Shown here in pieces: positions 23,379 to 33,128 of a stretch of DNA of 64,000 bases. The DNA comes from Impatiens glandulifera (taxonomy: Eukaryota > Streptophyta > Magnoliopsida > Ericales > Balsaminaceae): positions 33,006,628 through 33,070,627 of the forward strand of contig NC_061862.1 of NCBI RefSeq assembly GCF_907164915.1, given 5' to 3'. A program made the translations under genes and the position numbers. Each line of letters begins with the position of its first letter. The stretch's first letter is position 1. The notes beneath the pieces were generated by a model, which saw nothing but the letters and a program-made list of their open reading frames with translations, was not told where the DNA came from and ran no database searches.

Positions 23379-23987
23379 TATTGTGGAGGAAGGAGATTTG
23401 AGTCTATAATTAAATCAGTAGGTATTTGTGTTTTTCTGATGCTATTGTGTAGCACTAGCATGAGGCCGACGGAGGCTAAGACTACCAACATTCCTGTTTC
23501 TTGGTGCAACTCATTTAAAAGCCTAAAGGCATGCTCAAAGAAGGTTGGCGGTGGCAAAGGGTCCAACTTCGCGAGCTCTAGGTGCCTCAGAGGTGATGCA
23601 TGCAAATGCATCACCAAAGCAGCCTATATGGGCGATCTAGATGGGGAAAGGAGAAAGTTAAATAAAGATTATAAAATCTATCTCTCGTCCGTCTGTCCGT
23701 CTGTTTGTCTTAATCAGTTTATCGTCGTCCTTCGTCCATTCCGTCTGTCTAAATCAGTTTATCGTCCGGTCATCCGTCCGTCCGTCTGTCTGAATCAGTT
23801 TATCGTCGTCCTCCGTCCAGTATGTTTGTCAGAATCAGTTTATCGTCGTCCTCCGTCCAGTCCGTTTATTTGGATCAGTTTATCGTTCGTATGTCCGTCC
23901 GTCTGTCTATCTGAATCAGTTTATCGTCGTTTCTTTCGTCCCATCCGAATCTGCTTATATCCTCATCCGTCCATTCCGTCTGAATAA
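23379..23987 (+). pseudogene. Cysteine-rich peptide copy 8, start lost and stop lost
   Basis: The family ATG reads ATT and a nearby base is missing, so the signal-peptide frame is broken. The inner frame from 23,439 has serine for the second cysteine (SFKSLK). The family stop TAG at 23,625 has become TAT, so this frame runs about 120 codons into the minisatellite (repeats of SVC/FVCLNQF-type sequence) and ends at 23,987. It shares the missing base near the start, the changed stop and the serine with copy 11, so these arose before the higher-order duplication. Confidence 0.7.
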
Positions 23988-24317
23988 TTTATCGTCCTCC
24001 GTCCATTCCAAATAAGTTTATCGTCCTCCGTCCGTCCGAATAAGTTATCGTCTGTCCGTTCATCTGTCCGTCCATCCACTTATCATAAGTCTATCTATCC
24101 ACTTATCATTAGTCCGTCCGTTCATCCACTAATTATCATTAGTTCGTCCGTTCATCCACTTATCATCAGTCCGTCCGTTCATCCACTTATCATCCGTCCG
24201 TCCATCTACTATCATCAGTTTGTCCGTCCATCCACTTATCATCAGTCCGTCCCTCCATCCACTTATCGATTAGTCTCGTCCGTCCGTTCAACTTAATTAA
24301 TCAGTTAGTCAATTAAT

Positions 24318-24566
24318 ATGGTGGGAGGGAGAAGATCTGAGTCTATAATTAAATCAGCGGGTATATGTGTTTTGCTGATGCTGTTGTGCAGAACTATCAT
24401 GAGGCGGGCGGAGGCTAACACTACCATCAGTCCTATTTCTCGGTGCAACTCATTTAAATGCTTAAAGGCATGCTCAAAGATGGTCGGCGGCAGCGGAGGG
24501 TCCAACTTCCTGAGCTCTAGGTGCCTCAGAGGTGATGCATGCGAATGCATAACCAAAGAAGCCTAG
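24318..24566 (+). CDS. Secreted defensin-like peptide, copy 9 (intact)
   Basis: An 82-codon ORF with a full signal-peptide-like segment (AGICVLLMLLC) and cleavage likely after AEA. Mature cysteines are at 43, 48, 52, 69, 75 and 77. A hand comparison with copy 12 (26,880), its partner in the higher-order repeat, gives about 12 amino-acid-changing and 4 silent differences. That is near the neutral expectation, although no cysteine changed. The mature peptide is basic. Confidence 0.6.
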   Translation: MVGGRRSESIIKSAGICVLLMLLCRTIMRRAEANTTISPISRCNSFKCLKACSKMVGGSGGSNFLSSRCLRGDACECITKEA

Positions 24567-25086
24567 ATGGGAGATCTATATGGGGAGAGGAGAGAGTTAA
24601 ATAAAGATTATAAAATCTCTCTCTCGTACGTCCGTCCGTCCGTCTATCTGAATCAGTTTATCGTCGTCCTCCGTCTAGTCTGACTGTCTGAATCAGTTTA
24701 TCGTCGTCCTTCGTCCAGTCCGTCTGTTTGTATTAGTTTATCATCCGTCCGTCCGTTCGTCTGTATGTCTGAATCACTTTATCGTCGTTTCTTTCGTCCC
24801 ATCCGAATCTGTTTATATCCTCGTCCTTCCATTCTATCTGAATAATTTATCGTCATCCGTCCATTCAGAATCAATTTATCGTCCTCCATCTGTCCGAATA
24901 AGTTATCGTCTATCCGTAACAGTTTATCGTTCGTCCGTCCAATAGTCTGTCCATCCACTTATCATAAGTCCGTTCATCCAGTTATCATCAGTCCGTCCGT
25001 CCATCCACTTATCATCAGTCCGTCCTTCCACTTATCGATCAGTCCCGTATGTCCGCTCAACTTAATTAATCAGTTCTTCAATTAAT

Positions 25087-25326
25087 ATGGTGGGAGGGAG
25101 GAGATCCGGGTCTATAATTAATATTTGTGTTTTGTTGATGTTGTTGTGCAGCACTAACATGAAGCCGGCGGAGGCTAAGACTACCAACATTCCTGTTTCT
25201 CAGTGCAACTCATATAAATGCTTAAAGGCATGCTCAAGGATGGTCGGCGGCAACAGAGGGTCCAACTTCGTGAGCTTTAAGTGCCTAAGAGGTGATGCAT
25301 GCGAATGCATCACCAAAGCAGCCTAG
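25087..25326 (+). CDS. Secreted defensin-like peptide, copy 10 (intact)
   Basis: A 79-codon ORF that shares with copy 7 the SVG deletion, the STNM signal end and CNSYKCLKAC. Six cysteines are in place. It differs from copy 7 at a few residues (G for E at position 4, K for R before PAEA, Q for R before the first cysteine, R for G in the loop). Same 3' block with TTAAATAAAG. Confidence 0.6.
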   Translation: MVGGRRSGSIINICVLLMLLCSTNMKPAEAKTTNIPVSQCNSYKCLKACSRMVGGNRGSNFVSFKCLRGDACECITKAA

Positions 25327-25962
25327 ATGGGCGATCTAGTTGGGGAGAGGAGAGAGTTAAATAAAGATTATAAAATCTCTCTCTCATTCGTCTGTCTGTC
25401 TGTCTAAATCAGTTTACCGTCGTCCTCCGTCCAGTCCGTTTGTCAGAATCAGTTTATCTCCCGTTCGTCCGTCCGTCCATCTGTCTGAATTAGTTTATCG
25501 TCGTCATTCGTCCAGTCCGTCTGTCTGAATCAATTTATCGTCCGTCCGTTTGTCTGTCTGAATTAGTTTATCGTCGTTTCTTTCATCCCATCCGAATCAG
25601 CTTATATCCTCCCCCGTCTATTCCGTCTGAATAATTTATCGTCCTCCGTCCATTCAAAATCAGTTTATCGTCCTCCGTCAGTCCAAATAAGTTATCGTCC
25701 GTCCGTAATAGTTTATCGTCCTTTCGTCCATCAGTCTGTCCATCCACTTATCATATGTCCGTCCATCAACTTATCATCAGTCCGTCCGTCCATCCTCTAA
25801 TTATCATTAGTTCGTCCGTCCATCCAATTATCATCAGTCCGTCCATCCACTAATTATCATCAGTCCGCCCGTCCGTCCATTTATCATTAGTCCGTCCGTC
25901 CATCCACTTATTGATTAGTCTCGTCCGTCCGTTCAACTTAATTAATTAGTTCTTCAATTAAT

Positions 25963-26507
25963 ATGGTGGAGGAAAGAGATTTGAGTCTATAATTAAATCA
26001 GTAGGTATATGTGTTTTGCTGATGCTGTTGTGTAGCACTAGCATGAGGCCGACGGAGGCTAAGACTACCAACATTCCTGTTTCTCGGTGCAACTCATTTA
26101 AAAGCCTAAAGGCATGCTCAAGGAAGGTTAGCGGTGACAGAGGGTCCAACTTCGTGAGCTCTAGGTGCCTCAGAGGTGATGCATGCGAATGCATCACCAA
26201 AGCAGCCTATATGGGCGATCTAGATGGGGAAAGGAGAAAGTTAAATAAAGATTATAAAATCTATCTCTCGTCCGTCTGTCCGTCCATTTGTCTTAATCAG
26301 TTTATCGTCCGGTCGTCCGTACGTCCGTCCGTCTGTCTGAATCAGTTTATCGTCGTCCTCCGTCCAGTATGTTTGTCAGAATCAGTTTATCGTCGTCCTC
26401 CGTCCAGTCCGTTTGTTTGGATCAGTTTATCGTTCGTACGTCCGTCCGTCTGTCTGTCTGAATCAGTTTATCGTCGTTTCTTTCGTCCCATCCGAATCTG
26501 CTTATAA
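25963..26507 (+). pseudogene. Cysteine-rich peptide copy 11, frameshifted and stop lost
   Basis: The ATG is present, but one G is missing in GGTGGGAGG, so the frame stops after nine codons. The inner frame (26,016-26,507, 163 codons) lacks the second cysteine (SFKSLK) and reads through the changed stop (TAT) into the minisatellite, as copy 8 does. Confidence 0.7.
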
Positions 26508-26879
26508 CCTCGTCCGTCCATTCCGTCTTAATAATTTATCGTCCTCCGTCCGTCCGAATAAGTTATCGTCTGTCCGTCCGTCCGAATAAGTTATCGTCTG
26601 TCCGTCCATCTATCCGTCCATCTATCCGTCCATCCACTTATCATAAGTCTATCTATCCACTTATCATCAGTCCGTCCGTTCATCCACTAATTATCATTAG
26701 TTCGTCCGTTCATCAACTTATCATCAGTCCGTCCGTCCATCCACTTATCATCAGTCCGTCCATCAACTAATTATCATCAGTTTGTCCGTCCATCCACTTA
26801 TCATCAGTCCGTCCCTCCATCCACTTATCGATTAGTCTCGTCCGTCCATTTAACTTAATTAATCAGTTATTCAATTAAT

Positions 26880-27128
26880 ATGGTGGGAGGGAGAAGATCT
26901 GAGTCTATAATTAATTCAGTAGGTATATGTGTTCTGCTGATGCTGTTGTGCAGAACTAGCATGAGGCGGACGGAGGCTAACACTACCATTATTCCTGTTT
27001 CTCGGTGCAACTCATTTAAATGCTTAAAGGCATGCTCAAGGATGGTCGGCGGTGGCGGAGAGTCCAACTTCATGAGCTCTAGGTGCCTCAGAGGTGATGC
27101 ATGCGAATGCATCACCAAAGCAGCCTAG
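26880..27128 (+). CDS. Secreted defensin-like peptide, copy 12 (intact)
   Basis: An 82-codon ORF, a good reference for the family. Residues 1-13 are polar and basic (MVGGRRSES), 14-24 hydrophobic, with the AxA-like site (TEA) at 31-33. The mature part has about 49 residues with cysteines at 43, 48, 52, 69, 75 and 77, a Gly-rich loop between the third and fourth, and RGDACEC near the end. Net charge of the mature part is clearly positive. The AATTAATATGG start context is shared with most copies. The antisense strand is also open for 83 codons. Confidence 0.6.
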   Translation: MVGGRRSESIINSVGICVLLMLLCRTSMRRTEANTTIIPVSRCNSFKCLKACSRMVGGGGESNFMSSRCLRGDACECITKAA

Positions 27129-27758
27129 ATGGGAGATCTATATGGGGAGAGGAGAGAGTTAAATAAAGATTATAAAATCTCTCTCTCGTATGTCCGTCCG
27201 TCCGTCTATCTGAATCAGTTTATCGTCGTCCTCCGTCCAGTCTGACTGTTTGAATCAGTTTATCGTCGTCCTTTGTCCAGTCCGTCTGTTTGTATCAGTT
27301 TATCATCTATCCGTCTATTCGTCTGTATGTCTGAATCAGTTTATCGTCGTTTCTTTCGTTCCATCTGAATCTGCTTATATCCTCGTCCGTCCATTCTATC
27401 TGAATAATTTATTGTCATCCGTCCATTCAGAATCAGTTTATCGTCCTCCATCTGTCCGAATAAGTTATCGTCTGTCCGAAACAGTTTATCGTTCGTCCGT
27501 CCAACAGTCTGTCCATCCACTTATCATAAGTCCCTTCATCCAGTTATCATCAGTCCGTCCGTCCATCCACTAATTATCATTAGTTCGTCCGTCCATCCAC
27601 TTATCATCAGTACGTCCATCCACTAATTATCATCAGTCCGTCCGTCCATCCACTTATCATCCGTCCGTCCGTCCATCCACTTATCATCAGTCCGTTCATC
27701 CACTTATCGATCAATCCCGTCAGTCCGTTCAACTTAATTAATAAGTTCTTCAATTAAT

Positions 27759-28007
27759 ATGGTGGGAAGGAGGAGATCCGAGTCTATCATTAAATCAGTA
27801 GGTATTAGTGTTTTGCTAATGCTATTGTGCATCACTAGCATGAGGCGGGCGGAGGCTAAGACTACCATCATTCCGGTTTCTCGGTGCAACTGATTTAAAT
27901 ATCTAAAGGCATGCTCAAGGATGGTCGACGGCGGCGAAGAGTCCAAATTCGCGAGCTCTAGGTGCCTCAGAGGTGATGCATGCGAATGCATCACATAAAC
28001 ATCCTAG
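27759..28007 (+). pseudogene. Cysteine-rich peptide copy 13, nonsense after Cys1
   Basis: The signal-peptide part is open, but the codon after CN is TGA instead of TCA (27,891), cutting the mature peptide after its first cysteine. The 3' end also carries a small indel around ITK. Related to copy 14, with which it shares LLCITSM. Confidence 0.75.
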
Positions 28008-28718
28008 ATGGGCGATTTAGATGGGGGAGAGGAGAGAGTTAAATATAGATTATAAAATCTCTCTCTCGTCCGTCTGTCCGTCCGTCCGTCTGTCTGAATT
28101 ATTTTATCGTCGTCCTTTGTCCAATTCGTCGGTCTGAATCAGTTTATCGTCCGTTCGTCTGTCCGTCCTTCCGTCCGTCTGTTTGTCTGAATCAGTTTAT
28201 CGTCGTCCTCCATCCTGTTCGTCTGCCTGAATCATTTTATCGTCATCCTCCGTCCAGTCCGTCTATCTGAATCAGTTTATCGTCCGTACATCCGTCCGTT
28301 TGTCTGTCTAAATCAGTTTATCATCGTTTCTTCCGTCCCATCCAAATCAGCTTATATCCTCATCTGTCCATTCCGTTTGAATAATTTATCGTCCTCCGTC
28401 CATTCAGAATTAGTTTATCGTCCTCCGTCCGTCCGAATAAGTTATCGTTCGTCCATCCATCAGTCCGTCCATCCACTTATCATAAGTCTGTCCGTCCATC
28501 CACTTATCATAAGTCTGTCCGTCCACTTATCATCAGTTCGTCCGTCCATCCACTAATTATCATTAGTTCGTCCATCCATCCACTTCTCATCAGTCCGTCC
28601 ATCCACAAATTATCATTAGTCTGTCCGTCCATCCACTTATCACCAGTCCGTTCGTCTATCCACTTATCGAACAGTCTCGTTCGTCCGTTCAACTTAATTA
28701 ATCAGTTCTTCAATTAAT

Positions 28719-28967
28719 ATGGTGGGAGTGAGGAGATCTGAGTCTATAATTAAATCAGTAGGTTTTTATGTTTTGCTAATGCTATTGTGCATCACTAGCA
28801 TGAGGCGGGCGAAGGCTAAGACTACCATCATTCCGGTTTCTCGGTGCAACTCATTTAAATGCGTAAAGGCATGCTCAAGTATGGACGGCGGCAGCGGAGG
28901 GTCCAAATTCGCGAGCTCTAGGTGCCTCAGAGGTGATGCCTGCGAATGCATCACCAAAACAGCCTAG
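28719..28967 (+). CDS. Secreted defensin-like peptide, copy 14 (intact)
   Basis: An 82-codon ORF with signal-like VGFYVLLMLLC, cleavage likely after AKA, and six cysteines in the family spacing. It is the most diverged intact copy in the loop (SSMDGGSGGSKFASS) and in CNSFKCVKAC. Same start context and 3' block as the others. Confidence 0.55.
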   Translation: MVGVRRSESIIKSVGFYVLLMLLCITSMRRAKAKTTIIPVSRCNSFKCVKACSSMDGGSGGSKFASSRCLRGDACECITKTA

Positions 28968-29767
28968 ATGGGCGATCTAGATGGGGAGAAGAGAGAGTTA
29001 AATAAAGATTATAAAATCTCTCTCTCGTTCGTCCGTCTGTCTAAATTAGTTTATCGTCGTCCTCCGTCCAATTCGTCTGTCTGAATCAGTTTATCGTCCG
29101 TTCGTCTGTCCGTCCGTCTGTCTGTCTTTCTGAATCAGTTTATCGTTGTCCTCCGTCCAGTCCGTTTGTCTGAATCAGTTTTTCGTCGTCCTCCGGCCAG
29201 TCCATCTATCTGAATCAGTTTATCGCCCGTCTATCTGTCCGTTTGTCTGTGTGAATCAATTTATCGTCGTTTCTTCCATCCCATCTGAATCAGCTTATAT
29301 CCTCATCCGTCCATTCCGTTTGAATAATTTATCGTCCTCCTTCAATTCAGAATCAGTTTATCATCCTCCGTCCGTCCGAATAAGTTATCATCCGTCTGAA
29401 ACAGTTTATTGTTCGTCCATCCTTCAGTCCGTCCATCCACTTATCATCAGTCCGTTCGTCCATCCACTAATTATTATTAGTTCGTCCGTCCATCCACTTA
29501 TCATCAGTCTGTCCGTCCGTTCATCCACTTATCATCAGTCCGTCCATCCATCCAATTATCATCAATCCGTCCGTCCATCCAATTATCATCAATTCGTCCG
29601 TCCATCCAATTATCATCAGTCCGTTCATCAACTAATTATTATTAGTCCGTCCGTCCTTCCACTTACCATCAGTCTGTTCGTCTATCCACTTATCATCAGT
29701 CTGTCCATCCACTTATCGATCAGTCTCGTCCGTCCGTTCAACTTAATTAATCAGTTCTTCAATTAAT

Positions 29768-30017
29768 CTGGTGGGAGGGAGGAAATATAAGTCTATAATT
29801 AAATTAATAGCTATTTGTGTTTTGCTGATGTTGTTGTGCAGCACTAGCATGAGGCCGGCGGAGGCTAAGACTACCATCATTCCTGTTTCTCGGTGCAACT
29901 CATTTATATGCCTAAAAGGCATGCTCAAGGATGGTCCGCGGCGGCGAAAGGTCCAACTTGGTGAGCTTTAGGTGCCTCAAAGGTGATGCATGCGAATGCA
30001 TCACTAAAGCAGCCTAG
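29768..30017 (+). pseudogene. Cysteine-rich peptide copy 15, broken
   Basis: The family ATG is CTG here, codon 8 is changed, and an extra A in CCTAAAAGGC shifts the frame right after the first cysteine (FICLKGMLKD). It is the last copy before the ORF-less array end. Confidence 0.75.
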
Positions 30018-30029
30018 ATAGTCGGTTGA

Positions 30030-31250
30030 TCTAGATTGGGGAGAGGAGAGAGCTAAATAAAAATTATAAAATCTCTCTCTCGTCCGTCCGTCTGAATCAG
30101 TTTATCGTCATCCTCCGTCCAGTCCGTCTGTCTGAATCAGTTTATCGTCCGTCCGTCCGTCCGTCTGTCTGTCTGAATCAGTTTATTGTCGTTTCTTCCG
30201 TCTCATCCGAATCAACTTATATCCTCATCCTTCCATTCCGTTTGAATAGTTTATTGTACTCCGTCCGTCCGAATAAGTTATCGTCAGTCCGAAATAGTTT
30301 ATCGTCCGTCCGTCCGTCCGTCCGTCCATCCACTTATCATAAGTTCGTCCATCCACTTTATCATCAGTCCCTCCCTCCATCCACTTTATCATCAGTCCCT
30401 CCGTCATTCCACTTATCATCAGTCCCTCCGTCCATCCACTTATCATCAGTCCCTCCGTCCATCCACTTATCGATTAATCTCGTCCGTCCGTTCAACTAAT
30501 TAATCATATATCTATGTTTATCGTCCGTCCGTCCGTCCGTCTGTCTGAATCAGTTTATCGTCGTTTCTTCTGTCCCATCGGAATCAACTTATATCCTTGT
30601 CCGTCCATTTCGCCCTAATAATTTATCATCCTCCGTCCATTTAGAATCAGTTTATCAACCTCCGTCCGTCCGAAACAGTCTATCGTTCGTCCGTCCATTA
30701 GTCCGTCCATCCACTAATCATTAGTCTGTCCATCCACTTATCATCAATTCGTCAGTCCATCCAATAATTATCATTAGTTCATCCGTCCATCAACTTATCA
30801 TCAGTCCATCCGTCCATCCATCCACTTATCATCAGTTTGTCCATTCACTAATTATCATCCGTCCGTCTGTCTGTCTGTCTGAATCAGTTTATCGTCGTTT
30901 CTTTCGTCCCATCCAAATCAGCTTATATCCTTGTCCGTCTATTCCGTGTAAATAATTTATCGTCCTCCGTCCATTCAGAATCAGTTTATCGTCTTCTGTC
31001 CGTCCGAATAAGTTATCGTCCGTCCGAAACAGTTTATCGTCCGTCCATCCATCAGTCCGTCCATCCACTTATCATAAGTCCGTCCATACACTTATCAATT
31101 GTCCGTTCGTCCATCCACTAATAATCATTAGTTCGTCCGTCCATCCACTTATCATCAGTCCGTCCGTCCATCAACTTATCATAAGTCCGTCCATCCACTA
31201 ATCGATCTGTCCTGTCCGATTCGTTCAACTTAATTAATCAGTTCTTCAAC
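30030..31250. repeat. Right end of array 2, minisatellite only
   Basis: It matches 6,150-6,890, including the TTCAACTAATTAATCATATAT junction where the peptide ORF is missing. It ends at the same boundary (CTTCAACTTT, then AGAGATTGGGTTATTCC). Confidence 0.75.
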
Positions 31251-31300
31251 TTTCAGTTGAAAGAGATTGGGTTATTCCTGGTTTTTAAGTGTTTGATTAT

Positions 31301-31794
31301 GTTAAGCTTGAAATAATAACATAGCTTTCCGAGTTCTTGATACCAAGATACGAGTTCTTGATAGTTGGGACCGAGGGTGAAATTCTATACTCAAGCGCAA
31401 CGAATATAATGTGAGAAGAGAATTCGAGGTTAAGGAGAGAAGAACCAAAGGTGAGAAGAGAAATACTTATATAATACACCTAGTAATCCAAGATAGGGGT
31501 CCAAGACTGAGAGAATAACTTAGAGTAACAATTTTCACAAGCTTCAATTCATTGCCTAAAAAGTGGGATGGGCATCAGCATTTAAAGTGGCTGAATTACC
31601 CAAGAGTAGTCGGTTACAAACTTGTTACAACAACTTGTAGAAATAACAGAATTCAATTTGATAGAAATATAAGAGAAGAGAAACAAAACAGAATTATTAA
31701 ACAACAAACATAAACTCGCCCATGTGCACACTAGGACCGAGAAAAGGGTGCCGGAAATATTTTAGGACCGAGGCCTTGATTGTAGACCCTAACA
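31301..31794 (-). repeat. Gypsy element 3' LTR
   Basis: Direct copy of 33,129-33,621. It starts TGTTAGGGTC on the minus strand and ends GCTTAACA next to the GATTA target duplication. Confidence 0.9.
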
Positions 31795-31808
31795 TTATCT
31801 CCCCCTTC
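31795..31808 (-). other. Polypurine tract of the gypsy element
   Basis: GAAGGGGGAGATAA on the minus strand lies directly against the 3' LTR, the usual site of plus-strand priming. Confidence 0.8.
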
Positions 31809-31954
31809 AAAATTCGTCGTCCTCGACGAAAAGACCGTGGACTGGTCAACCTCTAATTCGCATCCTACCAACTTCAAAGAGAACTCTTTTCTTTTGTTGT
31901 TTGGTCGGATTTTCAGCAAGTCCAGAAAGTGTCGGGGTCTAGGACCGCAATCCT

Positions 31955-32215
31955 TAAAAAATCTTCAATAGCGTCTTTTCAATAGTGGAGCTGACCGGGA
32001 CCTAGTACAAATATGAAAATAACGTCTTTCAGTTTCGTTTATACACTATGGTGTTATCAAAAATCCAGAACCAGTCTTTTTTTCGGTCTAGCACCCCATG
32101 AGCAGCCAAGCAGACATTCTTCTTTCGATTATACTCTAAAGTGTTTTCAAACATCAAGGTCCAGTCCTTTTTCTGGACCAGCAACACAGGGGCAGCCAAA
32201 TAGCCATGGCTTTTA
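31955..32215. repeat. Degenerate direct repeat in the gypsy 3' internal region
   Basis: Two diverged copies of about 85-90 bp, each with TCCAGAACCAGTC/TCCAGTCC, then (T)n, then GCAGCCAA. The open frame on the plus strand here is a by-product. Confidence 0.5.
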
Positions 32216-32283
32216 ATTACTTTCTTGGCTGGTGGTCGGTCTTTGGGTTGCTGGAATAGAGCATTGAAGCTTTCGATTATGTG

Positions 32284-33071
32284 CTAAAAATCTTCATGAG
32301 TGTCTTCCAATGTCGTTGCCGCGAGTGAAACAGTTTGGCCTTCGTGCTTACTTTTTACTTGCACCATGGCAACAACACTATAATTTTCCAACAACTTCTC
32401 CAACTGGTTGTCTTGCACCATGTTGACTTGTTCCCTTGGCATACCCTGCAAGACTATCAATGAATGCACAAAAATGGTTGGTTCATCCCCTGTCTCAAGC
32501 ATCAAATGTGGATCATTAAAACCTAGTTCTTGAACTTCTTGTTGATTAGCCGAGACCATGAGTAATTTAGATTTGCACAAATGGCTGGGCTCCCACTTTT
32601 CGTTGCAAGTATAACATAATCCATTCTTGGGGTCGGTTATCCGGTTGGTGCTTGGCCAGACCGTGCTAACAAATGATGGCTTGGGCAGCAACAGTGCTTC
32701 AGCGCTGTATAAGTGTCCGCTGCTCAATAGGGACGCGCATGTTGTTTTTTGGACAGTGTTGACCTGCTTCAATTTCATCCCTTGTCTCATGGGGGGGGGG
32801 GTCGTGTATGGAAGGACCGTGGTAAGAAGGCTCATCATCATAGGGGCCGGTGCGAGGATCTTGATCCTTACCCGACGCACCACTTTCGATCGCTACAAGT
32901 CTTTCTTCAGTGGTGTTGAATCTTATTTTCCATGTTATTACTTAATTCGGTCATCTGATGTTTAAGGGAAGCGTTCATAGAAGTCGATTCAGTCATGTGT
33001 TGGTGCAAAATGGCCCGTGTAGCTGCTGATTGTTGGGACAAACCCTCGATTAAGAACTTTAGCGCCTCCAT
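32284..33071 (-). pseudogene. Gypsy gag remnant with zinc knuckle
   Basis: The probable start is ATG at 33,071 (MEALKFLIEG), followed by a helical gag-like start rich in Gln and Met. The frame is broken around 32,885-32,910. The next part carries GLCYTCNEKWEPSHLC, the zinc-knuckle form typical of several plant gypsy gags, then the beginning of the usual gag-protease linker (EPTIFVHSL). The sequence then jumps to unrelated 3' sequence, so pol was deleted. A run of 11 G at 32,791-32,801 lies inside and is a likely indel site. Confidence 0.8.
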
Positions 33072-33111
33072 TTCTGTCTGCTGACGGGTTTCTACCGTTT
33101 GGAGAATCGCC

Positions 33112-33125
33112 GAGCTCTGATACAA
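33112..33125 (-). other. Primer-binding site of the gypsy element
   Basis: TTGTATCAGAGCTC on the minus strand matches the initiator tRNA-Met complement TGGTATCAGAGC at most positions and lies just inside the 5' LTR. Confidence 0.8.
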
Positions 33126-33128
33126 ATA

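Larger units (their letters stand above)
19551..31250 (+). repeat. Array 2: twelve peptide-ORF plus GTCC minisatellite units
   Basis: Same composite unit as array 1, with peptide copies at 19,653; 20,568; 21,598; 22,467; 23,379; 24,318; 25,087; 25,963; 26,880; 27,759; 28,719 and 29,768. Spacings run from about 770 to 1,050 bp. Units 22,467/23,379/24,318 pair with 25,087/25,963/26,880 as a higher-order block of about 2.6 kb. From about 30,030 to 31,250 the units lack the peptide ORF, as at the end of array 1. All peptide copies lie on the plus strand. Confidence 0.9.

Noticed and set aside
29146..29766. 206-codon frame through the minisatellite (SVHPLIISPS-like repeats), and similar ones at 6,436-6,873 and 27,250-27,573
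   Set aside because: These frames are open only because the CT-rich repeat has few stop codons. The sequence is low-complexity, frames differ between units and no start context recurs.
2828..31250. Centromeric or telomeric satellite
   Set aside because: Units are too long and uneven, contain ORFs, and lack telomere repeats. Location on the chromosome cannot be judged from this window.
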